A program made the translations under genes and the position numbers. Shown one piece after another: positions 29,101 to 37,204 of a DNA stretch of 64,000 nt. Under the pieces are notes generated by a model. The model was not told where the DNA came from and ran no database searches. It saw only the letters and a list, made by a program, of their open reading frames with translations. Within the stretch, counting starts at the first letter, position 1. Every line of letters starts with the position of its first letter. The stretch is from Epiperipatus broadwayi (lineage: Eukaryota; Onychophora; Udeonychophora; Euonychophora; Peripatidae): the NCBI GenBank assembly GCA_028023455.1, contig JAQFVV010012510.1:3823420-3887419 (forward strand). The letters are read 5' to 3'.

Positions 29101-31984
29101 ATATCAAACAAAACACCACATCAGCCAAGGTAACATTTGTTCCATTAATGTTAATAATTTAACTTTTTGTGATTACTCATGCTTACCCAAATGATTGTGG
29201 AGTAGTATAGAGTAGATTATTATTATTAATGTAAGCCCCCAACAAACATATTAGTAATGCAATTTTATAAAACAAATATAAAGAACAAAATAAACATGAC
29301 AATAATTATTAAAAAAAAAAAAGATCCGCTTTATGAAGAATTATTAGAGATGGAAAATTATAGGCGAATAAGACAAGAAGCATATTATAATGTATTGATC
29401 ACTAAAAAGCAGATTGATCATTGGCTTATAGGGAATTTACAAGTAAGTCATCATGTGAGAGATCTGAAAAAATTGACTTTTTATTACGATTGTAAAATTA
29501 TTCAAAATTATAAATATTAATTCTTGTTAAGCGCAATATCAGCATGTAATATTTATATAAGGTTATAACCTTAGTACATGTTGCAAAAAATTAATTATAT
29601 AGCATACTATAACTTCTTATATAAATGTAATTTATCCACTGTACATTAAACACTTTTTAGCCAAAACCTTTTATTGTACATATATGCTTACACAATCTTA
29701 CGTTTCAACTGTCCTGCAGTTTTCTTCAGAGCTATGATATAATGAAAAAATAAAATAAAATACTTAACTATATAAATAGTACCATAAAAAATGTTGAAAT
29801 GCAAGATTGTGTTTGCATATATGTACAATAAAAGGTTTTTGCAAAAAGTATTTAAAGTACAGTGGGAAAATTGCATTTATATAAGATATTACAGCAAAAT
29901 AAAGGAAGTGGTGAATTTGGTGATATTTCTGACTATAACTTATTATTTTTTAAGTTTCGGCATTAATGTTATTAAGGCGATAAATGTATTATAATTTGTC
30001 TAAGTTGATCCTGAACTAAAATACCTTATTAACAACACCAGTTCACTACAGATGCTCTTTTTTGAAAATGAAAATATATTTTAAATAGAACAAAAAAAAA
30101 ATTGTATAAAACAGCATACTGGAATTCATTATTTCCATTTTTGATGACTTTAAATAGATTGCTAAATACCCTTTGGAATCATATATAATAATATTATCTA
30201 AGAATAATCTGCTTTTATTATAACATTAGTAAAATGGAGTACGTTAAAAAACATAATATTTTGTAATTATACAGATATGCAATAAACACAAACACGATCA
30301 ATGCCAATTTTTTGTAATTTATTTTCCAATATTTTTTAAAACTTTATAAGTGTTACCCACTTTCAAGAACCCTTCTCGATCAATTTTTTTGCCAGTTCCC
30401 CATGTATAAATAAAGAAAAATCAATAATTATTTTATTATACAGGTTATTTTCCTTATCCTATTTGTAATTAGTTTACTTAAATGTTTTGAATGTTAGCTA
30501 AGTAAAGGTTTATTCCATATGTTAATTTATTAACTGTGGCTGAGCGTGCTTTTGGCCAATGAAGCCAGATTTATAGCACTCAAGAGATGACTGGATATGC
30601 TGCAACATTTAAATATATGACACTAAATTATTTACAGAGAATAGCGTTCAACTCTCCAACAAATGAAATATTTAAATTTCTAATTTAAATAAAGTAACAT
30701 CATATACTTTAATTGCTAGAGAAATAGGCAAAATTCTCTATACAGTAGCGCCACTCAGTGCAAGCCAGAGTAATCAATGGATGCCAGAAGGCTTGTACAT
30801 AAAATCCCCATCTAGTGCCTACTCATTCAATATCCCCAGATTAGTTTCTGGCTTGTGGCCTTCGTCAGTGAGGAGCCTTGGATCTGAGAGCACTGCACCT
30901 AGATCTTAGGATCTAAGGCAACGCTCTAGCAGCCACCTTTTATTTCTATTTAACTATACTCAGGATTGCACTGAGTGGTAATACATATAGAGAGTTTTGC
31001 CTGTTTTAATAACAGTTATGAGCAGGCATAGGAAATGGTGATCATGTGATGTTTATTGGCTTGATTGCTAGAACATACCCAGCCACCCCTTGAGCACTAC
31101 GAACCTGGCTTTACCAGCCGAAAGCACACTCAGCTATACTTAACAAAATTGCTAAAATTATCTAATTCTTAAGCAGGTTATTATTATGTGCCTTGATCAA
31201 ATTCATTTTTCTGAGTCAAGTATTAGTAAATATTTTCAATGTTAGATTTATTTGTTTGTGCATTCATTTTATTTAATTATAAACTTATTTACAATATTAA
31301 TATAGCATACTCTAAGTAATGAAAATTAAACAATTCAAAACAAAGCAAAACTCTCCATATAGCAGTGCCATCTTGTGCTAACAAGAGCAATCAATGGATG
31401 CCAGAAGGCTTGTGCATAAAATCCCTATCTAGTGCCTACTCATCCAATATCCCCAGACTAGTTTCTGGCTTGTGGTCTTCATCAGTGAGGAGTCTTGGAT
31501 CTGAGAGCACTGATGAAGGCCACAAGACAGAAACTAGTCTGGGGATATTGGATGAGTAGGCACTAGATAGGGATTTTATGCACAAGCCTTCTGGCATCCA
31601 TTGATTGCTCTTGTTAGCACAATATGGCACTACTATATGGAGAGTTTTGCTTTGTTTTGAATTGTTTAATAACAATTATGTGCTAGTATGAGATAGTGAT
31701 CATGTGATGTTTAGTGGTTAAATGAAAATTATAATTAATTATAGTAAATTTCTATTTAGCCATTATAAACATTGTATTATTATATTTATTTTCTTTATTA
31801 TATCATTGAATGAATTAATAACATAAATATACATTTAAAAACATACCTCCGAATCAAAAAGCCTATTTGCATTATTTCGAACTGCTGATTTTTCATTCAA
31901 CCGATTATTAGATCCTCTTGGATTGTGTAAATAAACATCTGCCAAAGCAACTGGTATTAAGATAAACCATCCCCAAATCCACAT
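1972..31984 (-). CDS. DD3-3: DD3-3-family secreted protein, 5' six exons (partial)
   Basis: Six exons join in frame: 31984-31847, 24858-24781, 8550-8376, 8080-7898, 2453-2267 and 2135-1972, giving 925 coding bases (about 308 residues). Intron phases are 0, 0, 1, 1 and 2, and the gene leaves exon 6 in phase 1. The protein starts with a hydrophobic signal peptide (MWIWGWFILIPVALA). The mature part begins DVYLHNPRGSNNRLNE and continues with NNDRGGYNVGD, EWTQQHGCSPGTD, GYECPEERDYYPYWHPSRW and RKHWSRWNDKATC. From memory these match the animal homologues of Dictyostelium DD3-3. The family is predicted to be secreted and cysteine-containing; its biochemical function is not established, so none is assigned. 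Introns are 6988, 16230, 295, 5444 and 131 bp, and the large ones are filled with repeats. The C-terminal exons lie beyond the left edge. The reading frame has no stops or frameshifts, so the gene looks functional. Confidence 0.93.
2267..2453 (-). CDS. DD3-3: DD3-3 exon 5: GYECPEERDYYPYWHP motif
   Basis: 187 bp, enters in phase 1 and leaves in phase 2, acceptor TATTTTTCAG and donor GTATGT. It encodes LFTADQTLRNN, then FTRQNANGARHGYECPEERD, YYPYWHPSRWIDIVLFAQ and PMC. GYECPEERDYYPYWHP is the signature by which I recognise the family. Confidence 0.95.
2791..3378 (-). mobile_element. Solo LTR with 5-bp target duplication
   Basis: A 588-bp block starting TGTT and ending ACA is flanked on both sides by CTATG (2786-2790 and 3379-3383). 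It is clearly GC-richer than its surroundings. Read on the minus strand it begins TGTCATATCTGACC, has a TATA-like TTTAAATAG and a later AATAAA, the usual order in an LTR. Three diverged ~45-bp internal repeats around TTCCAGCTAATGATTAGCC lie at about 2970-3110. No internal retrotransposon region is present, so it is a solo LTR left by recombination in a DD3-3 intron. The 5-bp duplication fits Gypsy, BEL or Copia. Confidence 0.85.
3384..5069. other. DD3-3 intron, no gene seen
   Basis: AT-rich, with poly-T runs (4698, 4767). A moderately GC-rich patch at 4015-4290, with GATGATGATGATTGATCATC and GTGCTCGAATCTAGCCC, may be an old SINE. Confidence 0.5.
5070..5271 (-). CDS. Possible terminal exon of unrecognised protein
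   Basis: Minus strand: after TTTTCATTTGCAG an open frame reads SLNLHGENDPFFCAIIHS, LKCGEDTCLKSIKPNSCLPG, TVLHRRETNYGPTLYMDYIL and LPDDDNKP, then a TGA at 5072-5070 (67 residues). Four cysteines, balanced composition and a clean acceptor suggest real coding sequence. It lies in the DD3-3 intron between exons 4 and 5, on the same strand. It needs phase 2 upstream, while exon 4 ends in phase 1; read from exon 4 it stops at the third codon. It is therefore not a DD3-3 cassette in frame. It could be a nested gene's last exon, a retrogene piece or an old transposon fragment. I do not recognise the family. Confidence 0.35.
5272..6386. other. DD3-3 intron, little seen
   Basis: 5290-5600 has near-balanced composition and a 75-codon open frame on the plus strand without recognisable motifs. 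The rest is AT-rich with a (TA)n run near 6045. Confidence 0.4.
6387..6602 (+). mobile_element. Family A foldback element, copy A2
   Basis: Flanked by exact 13-bp duplications TGATTGAAAACAT (6374-6386 and 6603-6615). A near-perfect hairpin: the left arm reads AAACAATCCAAAACAAAGC... and the right arm is its inverse, then ~60 bp of unpaired tail ends GATCATGTGATGTTTAG. The left arm lacks that tail. Confidence 0.85.
6640..7045 (-). pseudogene. Penelope-like 3' end (GIY-YIG tail), family D
   Basis: Minus strand: HIKDTGHIINFDEAKVLFFE, the C-terminal part of a PLE GIY-YIG domain, with stops after it. It is followed by an untranslated block with GAAGTCTGCTTGTAGCTGTG and AAACCATTG, and it ends GGCTAGTTTAGCTTTG. 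No RT part adjoins. Confidence 0.65.
7080..7620 (-). pseudogene. RTE-type LINE endonuclease remnant
   Basis: Minus strand, with stops and frameshifts: GYGHGARNERINRFVRE, then KNPKLKWTRKHLNKSIAEL and DYILTNRKYIFLDGNVLTRF. This is the C-terminal part of an exonuclease-endonuclease-phosphatase domain as found in RTE-like LINEs. It is in the DD3-3 intron between exons 4 and 5, on the gene's own strand. Confidence 0.72.
7898..8080 (-). CDS. DD3-3: DD3-3 exon 4
   Basis: 183 bp, phase 1 at both ends, acceptor TTCACTAG and donor GTAAGT. It encodes DDLDRLRDGLKTKTQPHNI, a lysine/glutamate-rich stretch, then LGLHESWESYDNCLMRERNK. The exon 3-exon 4 junction codon gives Asp (G|AT). The intron to exon 3 is only 295 bp and is one of only two short introns in the visible gene. 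Confidence 0.92.
8376..8550 (-). CDS. DD3-3: DD3-3 exon 3: WTQQHGC segment
   Basis: 175 bp, enters in phase 0 and leaves in phase 1. The acceptor is TTTTTTTTAG and the donor GTAAGC. It encodes KYFQSSSM, then SIEWTQQHGCSPGTDTSPHR and a cysteine pair in NCNIILQYQCQN. The E-W-T-x-Q-H-G-C string and the following NC..QYxC pattern are the most recognisable part of the family. Confidence 0.94.
8915..9562. mobile_element. Family B foldback element with tRNA-like and hammerhead-like parts
   Basis: Outer arms GTATTTATATATTGGACTA and its inverse at 9541-9561; the inner centre at about 9220 is a tight palindrome. Each arm holds AGTCCAGGTTCGATTCTCAT (the B-box consensus GGTTCGATTC) and then CTGAAGAAGAGG...CCTCTCGAAAC. 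In the left arm (minus strand 9073-9041) AGAGG pairs with CCTCT between CTGAAGA and GAAAC. The right half holds extra partial copies. Confidence 0.72.
10850..11181. mobile_element. Family C palindromic element
   Basis: About 330 bp, end-to-end inverted repeat: it starts ATATTCAAATTACCCTC and ends GAGGGTTATTTGAATAT, centre at about 11018. The arms share GCAGCATATGATTTAAGAGG-like sequence. No coding sequence. MITE-like in form, though no clear target duplication was found. Confidence 0.75.
12055..12165 (-). mobile_element. tRNA-derived SINE copy
   Basis: Minus strand: GATAGCCGAGAGGTCAGCAC (A box), GTGGGTTCACTTCCC (B box), then GCTGATGCTTTGACATATG and a poly-A run. Flanked by ACAATRGCTACTTTT (12040-12054, 12166-12180). 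Confidence 0.8.
13088..13199 (+). mobile_element. tRNA-derived SINE copy
   Basis: TTGGCCAAGAGGTCATCGCAG (A box), GTGGGTTCGCATCCCGGC (B box), TGATGCTATGACATACG and an A tail. Flanked by AACCTAACTCCT (13076-13087 and 13200-13211). Confidence 0.85.
16388..17011. mobile_element. Family E-related foldback element
   Basis: ATATTTCTGTAGTGTAA (16389) pairs with the inverse ending at 17010. AACACCTTATGAAGGGGTAT is matched by ATACCCCTCCATAAGGTATT. Contains GTTCAGCATGAAATATGC and AATTGATGAATGCTGG with ATCATGAAATGTGC, i.e. degraded forms of the CTGATGA...GAAA block of family E. Confidence 0.68.
17733..18371 (+). mobile_element. Family A foldback element, copy A3
   Basis: Flanked by TTTCTTAAACAT (17721-17732) and TTTCTTAAATAT (18372-18383). 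Inverted arms surround the GATCTAGGTGCAGTGCTC core. About 150 bp of unrelated AT-rich sequence interrupts the right arm at about 18130-18280. The constant end GTGATCATGTGATG is on the right. Confidence 0.78.
18448..18640 (-). pseudogene. Coding-like fragment, unrecognised
   Basis: A 60-codon open stretch on the minus strand includes MHDALHLESMETLKKQFNLI and CRTAKYYFAEHADISHDL, then a stop. Residue use is more protein-like than the surrounding AT-rich DNA. It has no obvious start and is bounded upstream by stops. Most likely a transposon or retrogene remnant in the large DD3-3 intron. Confidence 0.25.
19828..20107 (+). mobile_element. Family A remnant, copy A4
   Basis: A small inverted pair (TTTCCATACAGTAGTG at 19829 and CACTACTGTATAGAGAG at 19891), followed after ~180 unrelated bases by an end-like AATGTGATCACATGATG. 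Eroded or rearranged; limits uncertain. Confidence 0.45.
20110..20800 (-). repeat. Two diverged direct repeats with hammerhead-like string
   Basis: Unit 1 (about 20120-20330) and unit 2 (about 20510-20700) share TTTGCCTTTATCA / TTTGCTTTTAACA, AATCAG-CTAAG-TTTTGAA and TATATAGATTT-GAACCA. On the minus strand unit 1 reads CTGATAAAGGCAAAAGATGG then AAACTGG, similar to the family A core. Likely an old relative of family A. Confidence 0.5.
20801..22844. other. Large DD3-3 intron, purine-rich then AT-rich
   Basis: 20930-21560 is strongly A/G-biased on the plus strand, like the dead PLE coding strand at 45250-48000, but I could not identify any RT block. The rest shows nothing. Confidence 0.35.
22845..23041. 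repeat. Palindrome, ~90-bp arms
   Basis: ATTAAAGTTATATGCACTGA at the left and its near inverse at the right; the inner part pairs GCAGCTAAGCACTTTCA with TGAAAGTGCATAGC. Short spacer at 22940. MITE-like; no coding content. Confidence 0.72.
23268..23976 (-). mobile_element. Family A foldback element, copy A5 (full length)
   Basis: Flanked by exact 14-bp duplications TTAGTTACAGATCT (23254-23267 and 23977-23990). The constant end is on the left (AAACATCACATGATCAC), so the element points to the minus strand; the right arm stops at TTTTGGATTG. The arms run about 300 bp each and are nearly identical, so the whole insertion can fold into one long hairpin. Both arms carry the hammerhead-like core CTGATGA...GAAAC. 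Confidence 0.88.
23822..23850 (+). ncRNA. Hammerhead-like core in family A (example)
   Basis: CTGATGA at 23822-23828, then AGGCCACAAGCCA (GGC pairs with GCC), then GAAAC at 23842-23846 followed by TAGTC. This is the order of a hammerhead ribozyme core: CUGANGA, stem II, GAAA, then a very short stem III and an NUH site (GUC). Weaknesses: an extra A on each side of stem II and a weak stem I. The same block recurs in copies A5-A11 and A13. Activity is unproven. Confidence 0.35.
23977..24385 (+). pseudogene. RTE-type LINE 3' end
   Basis: Matches the 3' part of the copy at 37660-38046 (AACCACTCAATGAAG, AGAAGATGGATTGAACTTGG, CCTATAGTGGATC) and ends in GATGATGATAATGATG. Family A copy A5 was inserted at its left border. 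Confidence 0.75.
24781..24858 (-). CDS. DD3-3: DD3-3 exon 2
   Basis: 78 bp, 26 codons, phase 0 at both ends. It lies between an acceptor (TATTTTTAG) and the donor GTAAGT. It encodes NNDRGGYNVGDAVAQAATKE and six further residues ending YIM. Joined to exon 1 it recreates the family motif FDS-x-NN-x-RGGYNVGD. Confidence 0.92.
25537..25591 (-). CDS. Possible 55-bp exon
   Basis: Minus strand: flanked by ATCTTTTAG and GTAAGC, open in one frame as YSKTSILTINGKEVLCYK. At 55 bp it would break the DD3-3 frame if spliced between exons 1 and 2 (both phase 0), so it is not part of that reading frame. Chance or a nested gene. Confidence 0.12.
26690..26935 (-). mobile_element. Family B element, truncated copy
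   Basis: Shares TATTAGACTATATCCAACATC, GAGAGGTATTATTCTCC and CCTGACCAGTGATAGTACTA with family B at 8915-9562, without the second arm. The box-B region is degraded (GGAATTGCACCTTCG). Confidence 0.65.
26936..29650. other. DD3-3 intron, no gene seen
   Basis: A/G-biased at 27350-27720, otherwise AT-rich. The 87-codon frame at 29257-29520 has no recognisable domain. Confidence 0.4.
29651..29849. repeat. Inverted repeat, probable PLE remnant
   Basis: Arms of ~55 bp: CACTTTTTAGCCAAAACC at 29651 and its inverse GGTTTTTGCAAAAAGT ending at 29849, both containing TGTACAATAAAAG. A hammerhead-like motif is in the left half. It probably represents two opposed PLE 3' ends. Confidence 0.6.
29698..29732 (-). 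ncRNA. Hammerhead-like motif in a hairpin repeat
   Basis: Minus strand: CTGAAGA (29729-29723), stem AACTG/CAGTT, GAAAC at 29706-29702, then GTA. It lies at one arm of the inverted repeat 29651-29849. Confidence 0.35.
30721..31060 (+). mobile_element. Family A foldback element, copy A6
   Basis: Flanked by TTAATTGCTAGA (30709-30720) and TTGATTGCTAGA (31061-31072). The left arm contains the inverse of the core; the right arm is shortened internally. The constant end GATCATGTGATGTTTA is on the right. Confidence 0.8.
31329..31720 (+). mobile_element. Family A foldback element, copy A7
   Basis: Flanked by AATGAAAATTA (31318-31328 and 31721-31731). Arms of about 180 bp; the left arm starts AACAATTCAAAACAAAGC and the right arm continues past its inverse into the constant end. 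It sits 126 bp upstream of DD3-3 exon 1, and could affect that promoter if a 5' untranslated exon does not lie further away. Confidence 0.8.
31847..31984 (-). CDS. DD3-3: DD3-3 exon 1: signal peptide and mature N-terminus
   Basis: 46 codons from ATG (31984-31982) to GAG, followed by the donor GTATGT; phase 0. Residues 1-15 form a Trp/Leu-rich signal peptide and cleavage is expected before DVYLHNPRG. The sequence just upstream of the ATG (TTTATTTAG|G) resembles a splice acceptor, so a 5' untranslated exon may lie further upstream. This start is chosen because the signal peptide and family N-terminus follow it directly. Confidence 0.93.
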
Positions 31985-33854
31985 CCTAAATAAATATTAT
32001 ATGTTTTTTATTACATTTATGCAGATATAATATATAATAATGAAGCACCATTTTACAAATTTGACATTAAATCATTTAAATCACTTTATAAAACATTACC
32101 GATAGCTATAAAATTTGGTCATAACTAAAGGTAATGGCAGAAGATGATAACTAACTAATGAAGCTGTTTGGATAGAAATCTTATTACAGGATGGTTTTAT
32201 TTTTCAGTCTGACAAACTTTTAAATAATATTTATTTGCAGCATTTAACATCAAATATTCACCATACTTAAATTTATTTATTATATAGCTATAGTTTTTTT
32301 ATTCATAAAATCTATACACATTGTTTAAACATACGTACAGGTGTTATTCTATGCAAATGATTGCCATTAAAACCCCTTTTCCAATTAATTTTATGTTAAA
32401 CAATGAGATTATTATTTTCTAGAAAGAAAATAAAAACTAAGGGTTAGTATTTCAGTTGTTGTTGTTGTTTTTTTTGAGATATTATAAATTAACAAAAGGA
32501 AGGTAAAAACTAAGGGTTAATACTTCAATTTTTTTTTTTGAGTTATTATAAATTTAAAAAAATGATTTGCATTAATAGTTCTTATTCGTAAAGGTCAAAA
32601 GCTAAAAAAGACTTTCACTATATGTTTCTATACTTACAATTCATATTTTGATTTATTTATAGAAAACTTAAATTTTCCAATGAAAACTTCCAAATTATTT
32701 TTGAGGGAACAACAATGTTCATAAGACGTCAGATAATGATAAATAATCCAGTCCAGATCAGATCCTGCAGATATGCAATTTCTTCACAGTATTTGTTTAA
32801 ATTTTTTTTATCCTTAATGAGCCTGAAACATAGCTGATTCAATTATAGTGTACCTTTTTAAACTTAGGCAGTGAATTTTGATGTTAATGTGACCTAATTT
32901 ATTTTGATTCAATATCTAAAATATTGATTAAATGACAAGTGCCTTTACAGATTTTTTAAAATTTTATAAAATAGTGGTTTTAACATCCTGAAAAATAATT
33001 GCCATCTAAAAACAAAAAGTTGTGATTATTGCCCACAAAGGTTACCAATATACTTGTATATTTGAATGTTCAACCTGATCTTTATATCAGGTGTTTTATT
33101 CCAATTATTAATATAGTTTATGATTTATCAGCAATACATGTTATTCCACAATTATGCTATTTGTCTTTAAAGAAATGAACTTTTCTAATAAGATAAAATA
33201 TTTGATGTAACTTTAAAATATTTCTTATGAAATTAAGATTAATCTACTTTTGAATATTGTATTAAAATATTTGCATAATTTAAGATAGACCTCATTTTTA
33301 TAAATGAACTTTTTGAGTATTGCTTTAAATTGTCTTAAAAAAATGCATGGAACTTCCATCCATGAGTTATAACATTTCTGATGATAAACATTAAATGACA
33401 TATAATCAAGTTTATTATTGAAAAACCAAATCAAAAGATAGCATAGTTATGTGTGAATATAACATGGCAATTTCAATAATGAAATTGATTATCCAAAATA
33501 GCATAATTATGAAATTAACCAGTCAAAGTAAGCTTATCATGCTACTAATTTATCTCTGTTGACAGTTAAAATCATTATTGTTATACAACAGACTAGATTA
33601 CCAAAAATTCAAATCTTATTAATCTGTAAACATTGTGGATTTTTGGAGACCAGCTGCCATGAAACTGGACGGCTTTCAGCAGTTTAAATTGGTAAATATT
33701 AGAGAATTGAAATAATTACATTAGAAAGTTTTAATATTGATTTGTGGAGTTAAAAATATGTTTATTTTGATACTTAGGAGATATATTTTAGATTTAATTT
33801 TTAATTTTTTTAAGGATATATTTTTGTTATATAAAAATAACATATTATTAAATT
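31985..33854. promoter_or_regulatory. Upstream region of the DD3-3 gene
   Basis: This non-coding AT-rich stretch lies 5' of exon 1. No TATA box, CpG island or conserved element can be singled out. It would contain the promoter or a 5' untranslated exon. Confidence 0.25.
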
Positions 33855-33990
33855 ATCATTAAAAACCAGTCAACACTTAGACAATCCCAACATCAATAAT
33901 TTCTAATTGTTGCCTTGACAACAGCTTGAAATTGTTGATTGTTATTGATATTGGAATTGTCTAAGTGTTAACTGGTTTTTAATGATTATT
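33855..33990. repeat. Palindrome, ~60-bp arms
   Basis: TATCATTAAAAACCAGTCAA ... ACTTAGACAATCCCAA is mirrored by GGAATTGTCTAAGTGTTAAC and TGGTTTTTAATGAT. Short central hairpin GTTGCCTTGACAAC. Foldback or MITE. Confidence 0.72.
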
Positions 33991-34290
33991 TATAAACCCA
34001 TTTAGCCTTGAGCATTATTACATTTATTAATTATTAAATTAGAATTGCTTCAGAATAATATCTGAACTTATTTCAAATATGATTTTGCATTAATCAAAAT
34101 TGAGAAATCTTTTTTTTTTTTCAATTTTATTAATAAACCAGACTTTTTGTTAGTTTTGCATAAGAATACACTATTAAAATGAAGATGGATAATCATAAAT
34201 AAAAATGTGAAGTCTCTTTAGTGATTTGGCTATATAAAGGCTCTACTGCATTAGTTTCTAACACTCTTTTAAGCACTTTTTTTATAAACA

Positions 34291-35038
34291 ACACATGATC
34301 ACCATTTCTCATGCTTGCTCTTAACTGTTATTAAAACAGGAAAAACTCTCTATATGTATTGTCACTCAGTGAAAGCCAGAAGGCTTGTGCATAAAATACC
34401 CATCTAGTGCCTACTCATCCAATATCTCCAGACTAGTTTCTGGCTTGTGGACTTCATCAGTGAGGAGCCTTGGATCTGAGAGCACTGCACCTAGATCTTA
34501 GGATCTAATGCAACCCTCCAGCACCCACCTTTTATCTCTACTTAACTACAAAACTATGAGACTTAAATTGAAAACACTATAATATTTTCAGTCCAAGCTC
34601 ATCAACTTATATAGTCCTATAGTTCTGACCTCAGTTCAGTACCTATACATTTTGGTGTCTTTTGTTTCATTTGTGGCCATGGTTATTAAAGAACCAAAGA
34701 CACCAAAATGTAGAGGTACTGAACTGAGTTGAGAACTACATGACTACAAGCTAATGAGCTTGGATTGAAAATATTAAGGTGTTTTCAATTTAAGATTCAT
34801 AGTAAAGTGGAGATAAAAGGTGGCTGCTAGAGGGTTGCATTAGATCCAAAGATCTAGGTGCAGTGCTGATCCAAGGCTCCTCACTGACGAAGGCCACAAG
34901 TCAGAAACTAGTCTGGAGATATTGGATGAGTAGGCACTAGATGAGGATTTTATGCACAAACCTTCTGGTATCCATTGATTACTCTGGCTTGCACTGAGTG
35001 GCAATATGTATAGAGAGTTTTGCCTGTTTTAATAACAC
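34291..35038 (-). mobile_element. Family A foldback element, copy A8 (full length)
   Basis: The left arm starts ACACATGATCACC (constant end) and the right arm ends GTTTTGCCTGTTTTAATAAC. The centre holds inverted copies of a block around GACACCAAAATGTA. No clear target duplication was found. Confidence 0.75.
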
Positions 35039-36581
35039 TTAATATAAATTAATTGACACACACATGTATATATCATTACTAATTACTCATGCAGAAGTAT
35101 GATTATTCTAACTCCAAAAAGAAAGTTACAGAAATAAAAAATAAAAGTTAAAGATGAATTTTTTCTTTAATATTTATAACATGTTTTAATACTATCTTTT
35201 ACCCTGACCTGCAGCAATTTTTCCCCCAAGAGTCTACCACTAGCTTTCCAGTTTATTTTATTTTTGACCCTGTCATACCAATCAAAACAATTAATACATA
35301 ATTATTTATTGTGACTTCAAGTCAATCTTTATAATATAAATGAGGCTACCTTTCCTACAAATATGCTCACATTCACTATAAAATATCTTTTTAGAGTCTG
35401 TTACATTTTATCTATTTCACACATCCAATTCTATAACTATATGTCATTGCAATTGTTTATTTAATATTTTCTTAAACAGCAAACTGGAGAATATTATCAA
35501 TTAATATTATGACATTGGAATAATAATTTAAAATAATATAAAACAACTTTAGATTTTAAAGAAATTCCAGAGACTTTATTTATAGCGATGAGGTTCCTAC
35601 CTCACTTTCCAGAAATATTTTTGGCAAAGCACCAGATTAAACCACTAAATGTTGCATGATCACCAAAGCAATAAATCTAATTAACAGAATAAATTGGAGT
35701 CTGTGTTGCATTTCAATATCTATGTTCATTTTTCTACTCAAAAAGCTACCAAATCATATATCCTTACACTGAAGATAATCCAATAATTTTGTTTAAAATT
35801 GGCTGTTAAAAAAACTAGTTTTTTTTAAAACAATTATTAAAACAAATTCTTATAAATTGCACTTAAAAAACATCAATAATTTTCTTATGTTAATTTTTAA
35901 ATTGGCAATATTAGCATAATCATTACCATATTATAAATCTAAAAAACCAAAATGATAAAGTTTTTGATTACTTCAAATTTGAAACCTTACAATCAAAACT
36001 TATATCACATCTTAATTGTCTGCTTTTACAAAAATGGAAACAACTTCTTACACAATCCCATTTAACACCAGTTTCATTTCAAATATCACAGACATTTCAT
36101 CTCAGTACTAAAACTTCCTCTCATTTTTCATGTATCAGTAGTATAATATGAATAAACTTCTATTAACAACAAGCTATATTTAAACTTAGCAATAAACTTT
36201 AGCAGTACACGTTCTTAATTTTTTAAGTCAAATTTTTGACTGAACAGAACTTTGCTCAAGATATGTTTTTGGCAAGATAGTACATTAAAAACACGCCTAT
36301 AATTTTTACATTAACTATGTCTAAACATTTCTATAGTATTTATTGTTACACTAATCATATCTAGAGTGCTTCTTGTTATATTAATTATGTCTATAGTACA
36401 TCTTGAAACAATAAAATGGCTGGAAGCAATCTATTTAATAAATGGTTGCACTTATGGTTTATATTAAAATAGCAATTCTTTAAACTTTACTGAACAGGAT
36501 GCAATCTTATCACCCTTCCAACTGTAATATAGTCACAGTCGGAAGAATATTTATAAAAATGCAACAGCAATGATTACATTA
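35039..36581. other. Intergenic, no gene seen
   Basis: AT-rich. No exon, repeat family or RNA gene recognised. Confidence 0.5.
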
Positions 36582-36594
36582 CATAATGATACTA

Positions 36595-37191
36595 ATACAT
36601 TGTACAGGCTTAAACCTGCATTTATATATGTAATATATGCGGGATTCGAATTCAGAATTTCATATGATCCACTACACCCTGTGCCATCTCATATTGCTGA
36701 CCCACCTGATCACACACATGTTGAAAAGATAAATAATCACCAATATATGTATTTCATACTAAACCATCAATCATCAGTTGGTCTAGATTACTATCCTCAC
36801 ACATATATATAATCAGTGATCAGCTTTATATTAAGATAGCCAATCTTCATACTTTAATGGACAGGCTTCAAACTATTCCAACTCACAAACTCCTCAGACT
36901 TCCATTTCATTGAAAATCTGATGGAGGAATGCTCAAAGCCCTTGTTAGTGCCAAGGTTGTCATAGCCTGTCCATTAAAGTATGAAGATTGGCTATCTTAA
37001 TATAAAGCTGAGCACTGATTATATATATGTGTGAGGATAGTAATCTAGACCAACTGATGATTGCTGGTTTAGCATAAAATACGTATATTGGCGATTATTT
37101 ATCTTTTCAACACGTGTGTGATCAGGTAGGTCAGCAATATGAGATGGCACAGAGAATAGTGGGTCGTGTGAAAGTCTGAGTTTGAATCCCG
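36595..37191. mobile_element. Family E foldback element with 13-bp duplication
   Basis: Exact duplications CATAATGATACTA at 36582-36594 and 37192-37204. The arms (36636-36868 and 36958-37191) are inverse copies. Each carries a B-box-like TTTGAATCCCGC or inverse, then ATGAGATGGCAC..., ACGTGTGTGATCAGG and CCAACTGATGATTGCTGG...TTTAGCAT-AAAAT (hammerhead-like). It is inserted in an RTE copy. The small open frame at 36570-36812 is the translation of this repeat. Confidence 0.82.
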
Positions 37192-37204
37192 CATAATGAT
37201 ACTA

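Noticed and set aside
31365-31675. Overlapping small frames on both strands reading QWMPEGLCIKSLSSAYSSN
   Set aside because: The same peptide recurs at 45904 and 58762 because it is the translation of family A arms; the palindrome makes it appear on both strands. Not a gene.
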